A stretch of 61,996 nucleotides of DNA from Thermoproteota archaeon (GTDB lineage: Archaea > Thermoproteota > Thermoprotei_A > EX4484-217-1 > JAPDJV01), in NCBI GenBank assembly GCA_029258925.1, contig JAPDJV010000005.1:1-61996 (forward strand), read 5' to 3'. The notes beneath the pieces are model-generated. The model did no database searches, had not been told where the DNA came from, and was given only the letters and a program-made list of their open reading frames with translations. A program made the translations under genes and the position numbers. The first letter of the stretch is position 1. Each line of letters starts with the position of its first letter. Positions 28,069-36,980 of this stretch are shown piece after piece.

Positions 28069-28518
28069 ATGACAGTGAAAAATCTTGATTTCCTTAAGAA
28101 GGAGAGCAGGGTAGCTTATGTAACCATGTACCCCTTAAATTCTGGCTTAAAAGTAATACAGGCACTCGTATTTAGAGGAGAGTCTCTAGAGGGAATAGTC
28201 CTAGACGCATGTTCGGATCCTGTTGACGCAGAAAAAATACTCTCAACATTAAAATCCACGAAATTCTACGACGAGCTGAGAGTAGTTTTAATAAAGGTTG
28301 ATCAGCAGACTTCTAAGACTGATATCATCTATGATACTGTGGGAGGTCCTCTAGTGCTAATTGTAAAACGTGGAGGAGAGATTGTACCCATGGTAGAGGA
28401 GCAAGAGGTTTCCACGAGAATCAAGAGAATGCTATTTGCAAAAACTAAATTATACGAAACATATTCTGAAGCCACTAGGAAAATAGTTTGCGGGGTTTTA
28501 AGAAATAGTGGAGTCTAG
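28069..28518 (+). CDS. Hypothetical protein, weak DUF99-like pattern
   Basis: 149 residues, five bases after rpoL. The alternation VIQALVFRGESLEGIVLDACSD, then ELRVVLIKVDQ, resembles the beta-strand layout of DUF99 proteins, but the usual GIDDGPF start is absent, so the family is uncertain. It overlaps the next short gene. Confidence 0.55.
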   Translation: MTVKNLDFLKKESRVAYVTMYPLNSGLKVIQALVFRGESLEGIVLDACSDPVDAEKILSTLKSTKFYDELRVVLIKVDQQTSKTDIIYDTVGGPLVLIVKRGGEIVPMVEEQEVSTRIKRMLFAKTKLYETYSEATRKIVCGVLRNSGV

Positions 28519-28729
28519 GGATATTAGTCTCAGCATAGTGGAACTTGTAGAAGCAGCATTGAAAATGTGCCATAAAATCATAAAAGACTTGGATGAGGCT
28601 ATACTAAGGACACCTCTAACATTCTCATCTAGAGTGTTTGTAGAGAAAGCGAGAAACGAAGCATTATACTTAGTTAATATAATCGAGTACATGCGTGCAA
28701 AATTGGATAGTCAAGAAGTTGAAAAGTGA
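28508..28729 (+). CDS. Short helical protein of unknown function
   Basis: 73 residues starting from GTG at 28508, overlapping the preceding stop by 11 bases. It is predicted almost all helical (two amphipathic helices, VELVEAALKMCHKIIKDL and VEKARNEALYLVNIIEYM). I do not recognise a family. The coupling to the upstream gene suggests that it is real. Confidence 0.5.
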   Translation: MESRDISLSIVELVEAALKMCHKIIKDLDEAILRTPLTFSSRVFVEKARNEALYLVNIIEYMRAKLDSQEVEK

Positions 28730-28831
28730 AAATTAATTTAGTTCGAATCAAAACTCGATAATCTCAGACTAACATAATTACTTATTAATGCCGATATGCT
28801 AATAGAAGTTAGGAGCTGGAGGTAAGCAGAA

Positions 28832-29569
28832 TTGAGTAGAGTGTCCTTCTTTGATGCTAGAACATGGCATCACATAATCGGAGTGTCAAGTAAAATAGTG
28901 GAGCAAGGCGTTTTCGTATTAGACGATGATGGTTTAAAGTTCAGGTCTATGGATCCCTCGCATGTAATGATGATCGACCTCATGTTGCCTAGGGAAGCCT
29001 TCGACGAGTATAACATTGATGGAACCATCACATTGGGTATCAACCTCCAAGAACTTTCTAAAATAACTAAGAGAGCTGTTAAAGGAGACAAGCTAATTTT
29101 AGAGTTTGAGCGAGAACTCATGAAAGTAATTTTCGAGGGAAAATCTACGAGAATATTCACTTTACCACTATTAGATCTAGCTGCCGAGAGGATCCCCGAA
29201 CCGAAATTAAAGTTTAATGTAACTGCGAGGATGCTCAGCGACACTTTCGAAGAGATTATAAAAGACTTAGAGGTTATTGGAGACATTGTGAGGTTCGAGG
29301 CAGATAACGGACTTTCTATAAAATCTTGGAGTGAGCTGGGAGAGGGAGAGATAATATTATCTCCGGCTACAGGCGCCATAATAGACTATGATGTCTCTGA
29401 GAAGTCCGCGGCAAATTACTCAATAGAATACTTACGTCAAATATCAGCGATCTCTAGGGCAGCAGACGTAGTTACACTAAAATTCTCCACCAACATGCCA
29501 TGTAGATTAGACTATGAGATACCTAATGGAGGGAGAGTGACCTTTTTCGTAGCGCCGAGAATAGAGTGA
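28832..29569 (+). CDS. pcn: DNA polymerase sliding clamp PCNA
   Basis: Ring-forming processivity factor. 245 residues with VFVLDDDGLKFRSMDPSHV, LMLPREAFDEY in the N-terminal half, and the C-terminal PCRLDYEIPNGGRVTFFVAPR. Start is TTG at 28832. Crenarchaea often have three PCNAs; only this one is in the window. Overlap with priS and the gins gene beyond it make a replication operon. Confidence 0.97.
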   Translation: MSRVSFFDARTWHHIIGVSSKIVEQGVFVLDDDGLKFRSMDPSHVMMIDLMLPREAFDEYNIDGTITLGINLQELSKITKRAVKGDKLILEFERELMKVIFEGKSTRIFTLPLLDLAAERIPEPKLKFNVTARMLSDTFEEIIKDLEVIGDIVRFEADNGLSIKSWSELGEGEIILSPATGAIIDYDVSEKSAANYSIEYLRQISAISRAADVVTLKFSTNMPCRLDYEIPNGGRVTFFVAPRIE

Positions 29570-29574
29570 CGCTA

Positions 29575-30807
29575 ATGAAGAGAAGAGAGTTAGCGTATGA
29601 TTTGTTCAAGGAATATTACGCGAATATTAGCGAAGATAAGATATTTGTTCCTCCAAACATGGATGCGAGAGAGTTCGCTTTCCAACTATTTGGTTCTGAG
29701 GGAATGATGAGACATATCAGTTTTAAAAAGTTAGAGGAGTTAATTGAGTACTTAAAGTTAAAGGTGCCTAAGCATGCATATTATTCTACGGCATACTTCC
29801 TATCACCAAGTATGCCAGAAATGTCATCGAAGGGGTGGATTGGTGCAGACTTAGTATTTGACATTGATGCAGATCATATCGAAACGGCGTGTAAAAAAGA
29901 GCATGATAAGTGGGAGTGTTTAAATTGCGGAGAAGTCGGTGTAGGAATGACGCCAGCCAAGTGTCCCCACTGCGGAAGTAGTAGGATTGAAGCCATTACG
30001 TGGATCTGTGATCGTTGCATTGAAGAAGCCAGAAGAGAGGCTGTGAAGCTCATCGAAGAATTCATAGTGCCAGACCTAGGGATAAATCCAAATGACATAA
30101 CTATAGTATTCAGTGGACATAGAGGATTTCACATCCATGTGAGGGACAGAAGATACATGAAGTTGGATTCGAATCAGAGAAGAGAAATAGTCGACTACAT
30201 CAAAGGCCTCGGGATTAGAGTCGACCTTTTAGGCTTGAAGTATTCTAGAAAGCCTAATCCCCTCGGACCCGATATATTGGATCCCTCGTGGAGAGGGCGC
30301 ATTGCTAAGGGAGTTGTCGATATATTGATGGAAAGACCTGAAATCCTATTAACTTGGAGAAGTGACAAGAAAGACGTTATTAAAAGTATTGCGAGAGAGG
30401 CATCAGAGAATATCCTGAGATATCCTTCGAATTGGCTTCTACTAAAATCTTTTTTGAAAACTAAAATAGAGGACTTCATTAACCACGTTGTAGAAGTCTA
30501 TGCATGCAAAATAGACGAGAAAGTAACCATAGACATACACAGGTTAATAAGATTGCCTGGAACATTACATGGGAAAACAGGGCTTATAGTCTCTGTTTTA
30601 TCCAAGGAGTCTTTGGAAAAATTCAGTGTGGACGATAGCCTGTCTCCCTTTAAAGGAGAGGCATACATAGAGATAATAGATGCTCCTCCACCAATACCCA
30701 TTATGGGTTATAGCATTGAATGGTCGAAGGGGAAAATCAAGGTTCCTCTATCCCTCGCAGTATACTTAATGTTAAGGGGAGCTGCTAAAATAATTAAAAT
30801 AATTTAA
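29575..30807 (+). CDS. priS: DNA primase small catalytic subunit PriS
   Basis: Synthesises RNA/DNA primers. About 410 residues: the catalytic LVFDIDADH motif (two Asp) near 100-108, a zinc-binding loop with CKKEH...CLNCG...CPHCG...CDRC, SGHRGFHIHV and the third acidic region RVDLLG. GTG at 29566 is the alternative start, overlapping the pcna stop. Confidence 0.96.
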   Translation: MKRRELAYDLFKEYYANISEDKIFVPPNMDAREFAFQLFGSEGMMRHISFKKLEELIEYLKLKVPKHAYYSTAYFLSPSMPEMSSKGWIGADLVFDIDADHIETACKKEHDKWECLNCGEVGVGMTPAKCPHCGSSRIEAITWICDRCIEEARREAVKLIEEFIVPDLGINPNDITIVFSGHRGFHIHVRDRRYMKLDSNQRREIVDYIKGLGIRVDLLGLKYSRKPNPLGPDILDPSWRGRIAKGVVDILMERPEILLTWRSDKKDVIKSIAREASENILRYPSNWLLLKSFLKTKIEDFINHVVEVYACKIDEKVTIDIHRLIRLPGTLHGKTGLIVSVLSKESLEKFSVDDSLSPFKGEAYIEIIDAPPPIPIMGYSIEWSKGKIKVPLSLAVYLMLRGAAKIIKII

Positions 30808-30877
30808 GCCTCCGAGCGTTTATAAATATCATCTCAATAGTAGAATTCATAGACCAATACTGCCAGGTGCAGGGGAG

Positions 30878-31327
30878 TTGGACGATCTCAAAAAAATGCT
30901 TGAGAGAGAGCTAATAGAGAATACTATAGAGGAAATCACGGAGAAAGAACTGGTAGATTTTCTAGACAAACTATGGCTTACATGTGTGCCCCAAGACCTA
31001 CAGAAGGTATTCTTTAAACACGTCACAGAGACCTCAGGATTAATAGCTCTTTTAAGATTAAAGAAAGCAATTAGCGGAGAGAAGTGTGATAAGTCTTTTG
31101 ATAAAGAGGTAATCAACTCTTTTATAAGGCTCCTAGAACTCTACTCCCAGTTATTTGCGGGGGAACTTCCTTTAACTAAAGATCTCAAGATACCTGTAAG
31201 AGTCGTGGTATCGGATATTAGCCAGGGGATCGCTGTATTAGATAATAGAAGGAAATCATCATTCACTTTACCCTTAGCGAAAGCTTTTTTACTAATTGCG
31301 GCTGGTATATGTGAGGCAGTAAAGTAA
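30878..31327 (+). CDS. gins15: GINS complex subunit (Gins15/Gins51 type)
   Basis: Component of the CMG-like replicative helicase. 149 residues, start TTG at 30878: helical A domain in the first 100 residues and a small beta-rich B domain at the C terminus (IPVRVVVSDISQGIAVLD), the order of the Sld5/Psf1 branch. The gene order pcna-priS-gins15 is the same as known in Sulfolobus, which supports this rather divergent sequence. Confidence 0.75.
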   Translation: MDDLKKMLERELIENTIEEITEKELVDFLDKLWLTCVPQDLQKVFFKHVTETSGLIALLRLKKAISGEKCDKSFDKEVINSFIRLLELYSQLFAGELPLTKDLKIPVRVVVSDISQGIAVLDNRRKSSFTLPLAKAFLLIAAGICEAVK

Positions 31328-31374
31328 AGGAATAAAGATAAATTAAAGTCCGCTTTAGTAGAAGTGTGAGGAGA

Positions 31375-31662
31375 ATGGTTATGAAGATACCTAAGGTCAT
31401 AGTTACTTACTGTCCTAGGTGTAACGCTCACACCGATCACACTGTTACAATATATAAACACGGCAAGAGGAGGGCACTAGCTGAAGGTGAGAGGAGATAT
31501 AGAGCTAAACAGAAGGGATATGGTAGTAAGAGGAAACCCGAGCAGAAGAGGTTTGCAAAAGTAACGAAGAAGGTTGTGTTAAAGTTGAAGTGCAGGAAGT
31601 GTGGTTACATTTTGCACAGGCGAGGAATTAGAACTAAGAAAATGGAGATAAAGGAGTTGTAG
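31375..31662 (+). CDS. rpl44e: Ribosomal protein L44e
   Basis: Large-subunit protein with a zinc site formed by CPRCN and CRKCG. About 95 residues; start ATG at 31375 or 31381. First gene of the rpl44e-rps27e-aif2a-nop10 group, a conserved archaeal order. Confidence 0.97.
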   Translation: MVMKIPKVIVTYCPRCNAHTDHTVTIYKHGKRRALAEGERRYRAKQKGYGSKRKPEQKRFAKVTKKVVLKLKCRKCGYILHRRGIRTKKMEIKEL

Positions 31663-31675
31663 GGGGGTTGAAATC

Positions 31676-31873
31676 GTGAGGAAACATAAAATACCAATAC
31701 CTGAGCCCAAGTCGAGATTTGTTAGGGTTCAATGCCCAGATTGCGGCAATGAGCAGATACTCTTCGACCATGCAACTTTCCCAGTTAGATGTATAGTGTG
31801 CGGTAGAATCCTAGCTACACCAACAGGGGGGAAAGCTAGGATTTACGGTAAAATAATCCAAATACTCACATAG
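31676..31873 (+). CDS. rps27e: Ribosomal protein S27e
   Basis: 65-residue zinc-ribbon protein of the small subunit: RVQCPDCGNEQILFDHA and VRCIVCGRILATPTGGKA are the family hallmarks. Start GTG at 31676, 13 bases after rpl44e. Confidence 0.97.
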   Translation: MRKHKIPIPEPKSRFVRVQCPDCGNEQILFDHATFPVRCIVCGRILATPTGGKARIYGKIIQILT

Positions 31874-31982
31874 AAGAATATTCTTTGATAAAATTCTAAG
31901 AGACAGTAACTGCTCAAGCCAAGTATTTTTCAAAGTAAAATGTAAATAACTTTAGGTTTTCTAGATAAGTGGGGTAAAAATA

Positions 31983-32783
31983 ATGGTGAAAAAAAGATTC
32001 GAGCTTCCTGAAGTTGGAGATCTGGTTGTAGGAACTGTAAAGGAGATCTTTGAGTATGGAGCCTATGTCAGCCTTGACGAGTACGGTAATTTAGTGGCAT
32101 ATTTGCCTAGAGGAGAAGTATCCTCTAGATGGGTCAGGAACATTAGGGATTACCTCAGGGAGGGAGGAAAAGCGGTATTTAAGGTTATAAGAGTCAACAG
32201 ACGCAACAAACAAGTTGACCTCTCTTTGAGAAGAGTATCGGACTCTGAGCGAAGAAGTAAAATGATAGAGTGGAAGAGGGCGCAGAAAGCTCACAAAATT
32301 TTGGAAATAGCAGCGTCTTATCTAAATAAAACTATTGACTCAGCTTACGAGGAGGCCGGTTGGAAACTTGAAGACTACTACGGTGAAATATATGCTGGAT
32401 TGGAGGAGGCTGTAAGTAAGGGGATTGAAGCACTCATTGAAGCAGGACTCCCAGAAGAGTGGGCTGAAGTATTGAAGAAGCTGGCGGACAAATATATTGA
32501 AATAAAAAGAGTCAAGATCTCCGGCATAATGGTTCTTCAAACAACTTCCCCGAACGGGGTCGAAGAAATCAAAGCAACATTGATGGAAGCCTATAATCAA
32601 AGGCTTCCAGACAACTGCAAGATGAAAATATACACTATCGGATCTCCAAGGTATAGAATAGATATCGAGGCAGAGGACTATAAGACTGCTGAAAGGGTCA
32701 TGAAGAAAATAGTGGACTCTGTACTTAGAAAAGCGAAGAACATGAAAATAAAAGCTTCTTACCAAAGAATAGAGAGAAGGTAG
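31983..32783 (+). CDS. eif2a: Translation initiation factor aIF2-alpha
   Basis: Alpha subunit of the factor that brings initiator tRNA. 266 residues: S1 domain with GDLVVGTVKEIFEYGAYVSL, helical middle domain, and the alpha-beta C-terminal domain (from about 180). The usual serine loop is present as LSLRRVSDSERR. Followed after 7 bases by nop10. Confidence 0.97.
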   Translation: MVKKRFELPEVGDLVVGTVKEIFEYGAYVSLDEYGNLVAYLPRGEVSSRWVRNIRDYLREGGKAVFKVIRVNRRNKQVDLSLRRVSDSERRSKMIEWKRAQKAHKILEIAASYLNKTIDSAYEEAGWKLEDYYGEIYAGLEEAVSKGIEALIEAGLPEEWAEVLKKLADKYIEIKRVKISGIMVLQTTSPNGVEEIKATLMEAYNQRLPDNCKMKIYTIGSPRYRIDIEAEDYKTAERVMKKIVDSVLRKAKNMKIKASYQRIERR

Positions 32784-32790
32784 TACTGTC

Positions 32791-32967
32791 ATGGTTAGAT
32801 GGATTATTAGAAAGTGCGTGAAGTGCGGACGATATACTATGAGAAATGATAAGTGCCCCGTATGTGGAGGACAACTTGTAGTCCCACATCCCCCCAGATA
32901 TTCGCCCCAAGACAAGTATGTGAAATACAGATACTTAATGAAGAAGGAGGCTGGAGTAATAAAGTAA
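32791..32967 (+). CDS. nop10: H/ACA RNP protein Nop10
   Basis: A 58-codon gene read directly from the sequence, starting ATG 32791 and ending TAA 32965-32967. It encodes IRKCVKCGRYTM, then CPVCGG and PHPPRYSPQDKYVKYR, the zinc knuckle and linear tail of archaeal Nop10. Nop10 holds Cbf5 in the pseudouridylation RNP. Placement directly behind aIF2-alpha is the standard archaeal arrangement. Confidence 0.96.
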   Translation: MVRWIIRKCVKCGRYTMRNDKCPVCGGQLVVPHPPRYSPQDKYVKYRYLMKKEAGVIK

Positions 32968-32981
32968 AAAGCTTGGGAGCT

Positions 32982-35066
32982 CTAGGGAGGAATAACTTTA
33001 TACAAAAACACTATGACAGTTGTAGCTCCATCTGGTCCAACACCTACAAACGCTCTTTCAAGCTCGAAGTGCACTAGCCTCTCTACTTCAACTATATTAC
33101 CGCCCTGCACTGGAGTGTAACCTAAACTCTCTAATCCGTTTATTATTAACTTAAACAACGTGCCATTCCTTACACTTTCACTATTCCAGTCCAGCAAACC
33201 TTGTTCATTATAGTAATTAGTGAAATTATAACCTGCTATTCTTATCATAGCTGAAGCTTTACCCAAGTCAGCTGATAAACCACCTCCAAGTAGGTATGCA
33301 ACTCTGTATCCTCCCCTAGTCTCAACGTAAAACGGCTCGTAGACGAGAATATACGTACTGTTGGGAGGAGTCTTTAATTTGTTGAATATTATGTCGACAG
33401 CCACATCTTCGCTTGAAACCATAGCTCTAGCCACTAAAGTTATCTGTGTAGTATTTAATGTAGCGTTGTCACAGACACTAGTCTTATTACTGCCGACAGT
33501 TATCCAATAACCGTAATCCCACCATGATACAACAACAGCATCTTCTGGAAGATTGGTTTTCATATAGTTTAGGGCATCAATCCATGATGTTATCTTAAAT
33601 CGCAGCCCGCCTATTCCGGAATTAGCTATAGTGGGCACTATGGTTGAGGCTTGAGAGTACGCCATTGCTGATGACACACCCAATAATAGAATGATTATTG
33701 TAAATAAGGCTAATATTAATGCTGGATCTATTCTTAAAACTCTTCTACGCTTAGCAGCTTTTGCGGGTAATACCAAGTTCTTTATTGACAGGTCAATCAA
33801 GCTAGACAAAGCAACTGCTACACATATTGCTACAAAGGGAGCGGCTAGATGTATCAAGTATGCCACAGAAGATACTCCATAAACCGACGTTAATGCTCCG
33901 AGGACTATGAATAGTTTCTCTCTAGTTCTCTCCAACACTAGTAATGGTATCCCTGCTACCATTAGCGGAGTTATTAGCCCGAACTCCATCATCATAATAT
34001 CCCACGACATGGGTCTGTGCTCAGCGACAGTTGAAAAAACGACATTAATCTCTCTCAGCCACGGGGCAACTATTGACAACTGCCTTATCGGGGGGATCCT
34101 AAGTACTCCCATCCACCAGGCGATAGATAGAATGCTTATTCCACCAATAACAGTGAGTATGATTATGAATATTCTATTCATTACTTTGATGTTTATTAGC
34201 GTTAAAGCATAATCGGTGAGGAGGATCATACACGATACAAGTAGTATTGCTCCCTCAAATGAAACAGGATAAAAAACTCCCAGCTTCGGGACGGCCGAGG
34301 CGATCATTAAGAATAGCAATGTTAATATTACGAAGTTCTTTGTGAATCTCTTATCGTTCAATCCAAGTAGTGCAGTGACGATGCCGAACAAGCCCACAAT
34401 TCCAGCTACATACGTTACGCCTCCCCACGTAGCCGCGACTAGGCCTAAAAGTATTCCAGTGATCACAGCATAGCCTATTCTTCCACTTTTGCTCATTTTT
34501 AATAAAAAGTACGCTGCAAAGAGGAATATCGTAACCCCGAAGCCTAACTTAGTATAAAATCCCGCAATTGTTCTATCTAGAGCGGCCGGTAGAAATGCTT
34601 GAACTAAAGCTGCAATTAATCCTGCTCTATCATCAAGCAGCTCTCTGCATATTAAGAACACTCCTAGAACCTCAAGTACCCCCATTATAGGGGGAAGTAT
34701 TACACACGTGAACAAGAGAAGCTGGTCTTGAGGAACCCAGTAAAACAGTGACCTAATGAGCATGTATGTAACATATCCTATGTAAGCTACCCCCGGATAC
34801 TCCGTCTTGTATACATCTCTTCCAATAGGATACCAGAAATTCCTCACATTTTCCTTTGTAAGCTGGAACCATGAGAAAGGTCCGTTTTCCACTAAATACT
34901 TGGTTAAGTAGTACTGGAAGTACGGGTCGTATTCATACAAATATATTCCATAGGATATGGGCATGATTCTCAGATAGAACGCAACGATCATTATTGAGGC
35001 CAGTAAGAGGCCTATCATCAGTCTCTTATCGATGATTCCCTTGGCAAGGGCATTTAACAGTCTCAA
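32982..35066 (-). CDS. aglB: Oligosaccharyltransferase AglB (STT3 family)
   Basis: Membrane enzyme transferring the lipid-linked glycan to Asn of secreted proteins. 694 residues: N-terminal signal-anchor, the first acidic motif in YEYDPYFQYYL near 42-52, about a dozen membrane helices up to roughly residue 490, then an extracytoplasmic domain with the WWDYGYW motif. The C-terminal domain is short, as in other crenarchaeal short-form AglB. It converges with nop10. Confidence 0.97.
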   Translation of the reverse strand: MRLLNALAKGIIDKRLMIGLLLASIMIVAFYLRIMPISYGIYLYEYDPYFQYYLTKYLVENGPFSWFQLTKENVRNFWYPIGRDVYKTEYPGVAYIGYVTYMLIRSLFYWVPQDQLLLFTCVILPPIMGVLEVLGVFLICRELLDDRAGLIAALVQAFLPAALDRTIAGFYTKLGFGVTIFLFAAYFLLKMSKSGRIGYAVITGILLGLVAATWGGVTYVAGIVGLFGIVTALLGLNDKRFTKNFVILTLLFLMIASAVPKLGVFYPVSFEGAILLVSCMILLTDYALTLINIKVMNRIFIIILTVIGGISILSIAWWMGVLRIPPIRQLSIVAPWLREINVVFSTVAEHRPMSWDIMMMEFGLITPLMVAGIPLLVLERTREKLFIVLGALTSVYGVSSVAYLIHLAAPFVAICVAVALSSLIDLSIKNLVLPAKAAKRRRVLRIDPALILALFTIIILLLGVSSAMAYSQASTIVPTIANSGIGGLRFKITSWIDALNYMKTNLPEDAVVVSWWDYGYWITVGSNKTSVCDNATLNTTQITLVARAMVSSEDVAVDIIFNKLKTPPNSTYILVYEPFYVETRGGYRVAYLLGGGLSADLGKASAMIRIAGYNFTNYYNEQGLLDWNSESVRNGTLFKLIINGLESLGYTPVQGGNIVEVERLVHFELERAFVGVGPDGATTVIVFLYKVIPP

Positions 35067-35199
35067 GACTCACACGCTCATTATTCCGATATTTGCGTAT
35101 TCAAATTAAGAGGGCGTCTCCTACTTAATTTTTACCGTTATTGTACGCAAACGTTAAAAACGGCTTTATACTTGATATGAGGGCAGAGAGTGATGCAGT

Positions 35200-35631
35200 G
35201 TGAAGAAGAGAAGAGGCATCGTACGCAGGATCCAGACACTTTCAAGAAATGGATGGTTTATATTAGCGTTTATATCAAGCTTCTCCGCATCTCTTCTACT
35301 TGGAGGTATTTTATATATCCTGATATATGCTATTGAAACAGGTGATGTACCCTACGTCTTAAGAGTAGGCTATAATGTAATAAGTGTTATACCTAGAACA
35401 AGCTATTATTACATGGTGATCAGGCAGACGATGACGGAAACCCTAGGCGTCACTACTTTGCTAACCCTTTCAAGTATAGGAGTGTTATTAATGTACTATG
35501 CTCCCGTAAAGGGCCGCGACCATAGAACGGTGAATTTACTATTCTCACTAGGTATGATATTATTTAGTTTATCAGTGTTCATGATACTCTTCCTATATTC
35601 AGGGTTAAAACAGTGGCCGTTGACATACTAA
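35200..35631 (+). CDS. Three-helix membrane protein of unknown function
   Basis: 143 residues, with a basic N terminus (KKRRGIVRR) and three hydrophobic segments (about 19-45, 80-105 and 112-135). It is divergent from aglB, with the TATA-like box TTTATACTTG before it. No family recognised; a part in the surface or secretion machinery is possible but unsupported. Confidence 0.65.
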   Translation: MKKRRGIVRRIQTLSRNGWFILAFISSFSASLLLGGILYILIYAIETGDVPYVLRVGYNVISVIPRTSYYYMVIRQTMTETLGVTTLLTLSSIGVLLMYYAPVKGRDHRTVNLLFSLGMILFSLSVFMILFLYSGLKQWPLTY

Positions 35632-35699
35632 TGAATGTCTCAAACGTCTTTCTTTTACACAGGCAGATTTTCCTAGGTAGCGCTAAACAAAGTGGTATA

Positions 35700-36212
35700 T
35701 TACCATGGGACACTTTTTAACCCAAGCATGAAAGCAATCCTATTAGATATTAAGTGAAGGACAAAGAGCATTATGAGACCTATTAGAAACACCGTGAATT
35801 CTATATCCATGCCACCAACCAACAACATTATTGTTGCACCAATGGTGAAATCCGTTTGGTCTAGGGGGATAAGCGGATAACCTCTCCGGTATCCGAATCT
35901 CCTTTTAATGAATGATCCCACAATGTCACCAAGCAATGCTCCTAGAGAACCTAAGAACCCTATTAGTATGTATGGGAAACTATGTAGAATAAACGCCTCT
36001 ATACAGCCAACACAGTATCCAAATGATAAACCTAGGATAAATCCCTCCCAAGTCTTACCGTCCCCTAGCACCCGGCGTCCATCAATAAAAACTCTGCCCC
36101 CATCAATGGGAGTCCCTATTCCAACAAATACGGGCATGGCATTAGCGATCATTGTGGGGAGGTAGATTAGAGTAGCTTGAAGAATTAATGTTGCAATCAT
36201 TGAATCCCCCAA
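35700..36212 (-). CDS. carS: CDP-archaeol synthase CarS
   Basis: Integral membrane enzyme activating archaetidic acid (digeranylgeranylglyceryl phosphate) with CTP. 170 residues with about five helices; the motif DGRRVLGDGKTWEGFILG and PLDQTDFTIGA are diagnostic of the DUF46/CarS family. It belongs to ether-lipid synthesis, like the mevalonate-pathway genes further right. Confidence 0.95.
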   Translation of the reverse strand: MGDSMIATLILQATLIYLPTMIANAMPVFVGIGTPIDGGRVFIDGRRVLGDGKTWEGFILGLSFGYCVGCIEAFILHSFPYILIGFLGSLGALLGDIVGSFIKRRFGYRRGYPLIPLDQTDFTIGATIMLLVGGMDIEFTVFLIGLIMLFVLHLISNRIAFMLGLKSVPW

Positions 36213-36346
36213 ACATGTGTCTCAGAGACAACTATATTTTTGTTTTTAGAGAGTTCAATGAGGATTTGACACGTTAATGATAAAGAGTTATATCTAGTTG
36301 GATTACTTAAATAAACTTAAACTACAGTGTATTTACTTAATAGGAT

Positions 36347-36979
36347 GTGGATAGGAGAGGATGTAACCTGGTACTACTGTTGGTTGACCAAAGACTTGCG
36401 GTGAAAATCATAGAGAGGTTGAGAAAAAGAGGGGTAAATAGCTCTCTATTAGAGTTTCCGAAGGTCGATATCATTATAACGGATTCCAAAGCCGTGGCTT
36501 CGATGAAGAGCAAAGAAGGGAAAAAAGTAATACTAGTGTCTAACGAAGACTATGAAGGTAAAGTAGAACTGTTCTTATTACAGTTAAGAGGGAAAATGTT
36601 GTACAACGAGCTTCTTGTAGGAGTGGATCCAGGCGAGAATATAGGATTCATAATAATTGGAGACGGGGAAATCATTGAGTGGGCTACATATAACGTTGTA
36701 GATAGGTTAATGAATAGATTGGAGAACATCATACTTTACTACCCGTATAGGAATTGTGTCATTAGAGTTGGGAATAGGGGTAGGAACGCGGAGAAAATTT
36801 TGGATGAAATCGTTAATTTAATGTCTAAAATTAGAGCTCTGGGAAGAATAATAGTAGAAGTTGTAGACGAGTCAAAAACTAGGAGAACCTTTCACCCCTC
36901 TATTAGAGGTCTTCCTAAAGATGTGACTTCGGCCTTGATAATAGCTTATAGGAAAGGCATTGAAGTGAGGTGTAAGTAG
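36347..36979 (+). CDS. RuvC/RNase H-like fold protein, crenarchaeal
   Basis: 210 residues. LLVGVDPGENIGFIIIGDG at about 91-109 looks like the first strand of a RuvC-type nuclease with its catalytic Asp, IIVEVVDESKTRR (near 168-180) like the strand before the second acidic residue, and KDVTSALIIAYRKG like the last acidic helix. Nuclease activity is an inference. It is one base before the Clp1-type kinase gene and probably cotranscribed with it. Confidence 0.55.
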   Translation: MDRRGCNLVLLLVDQRLAVKIIERLRKRGVNSSLLEFPKVDIIITDSKAVASMKSKEGKKVILVSNEDYEGKVELFLLQLRGKMLYNELLVGVDPGENIGFIIIGDGEIIEWATYNVVDRLMNRLENIILYYPYRNCVIRVGNRGRNAEKILDEIVNLMSKIRALGRIIVEVVDESKTRRTFHPSIRGLPKDVTSALIIAYRKGIEVRCK

Positions 36980-36980
36980 G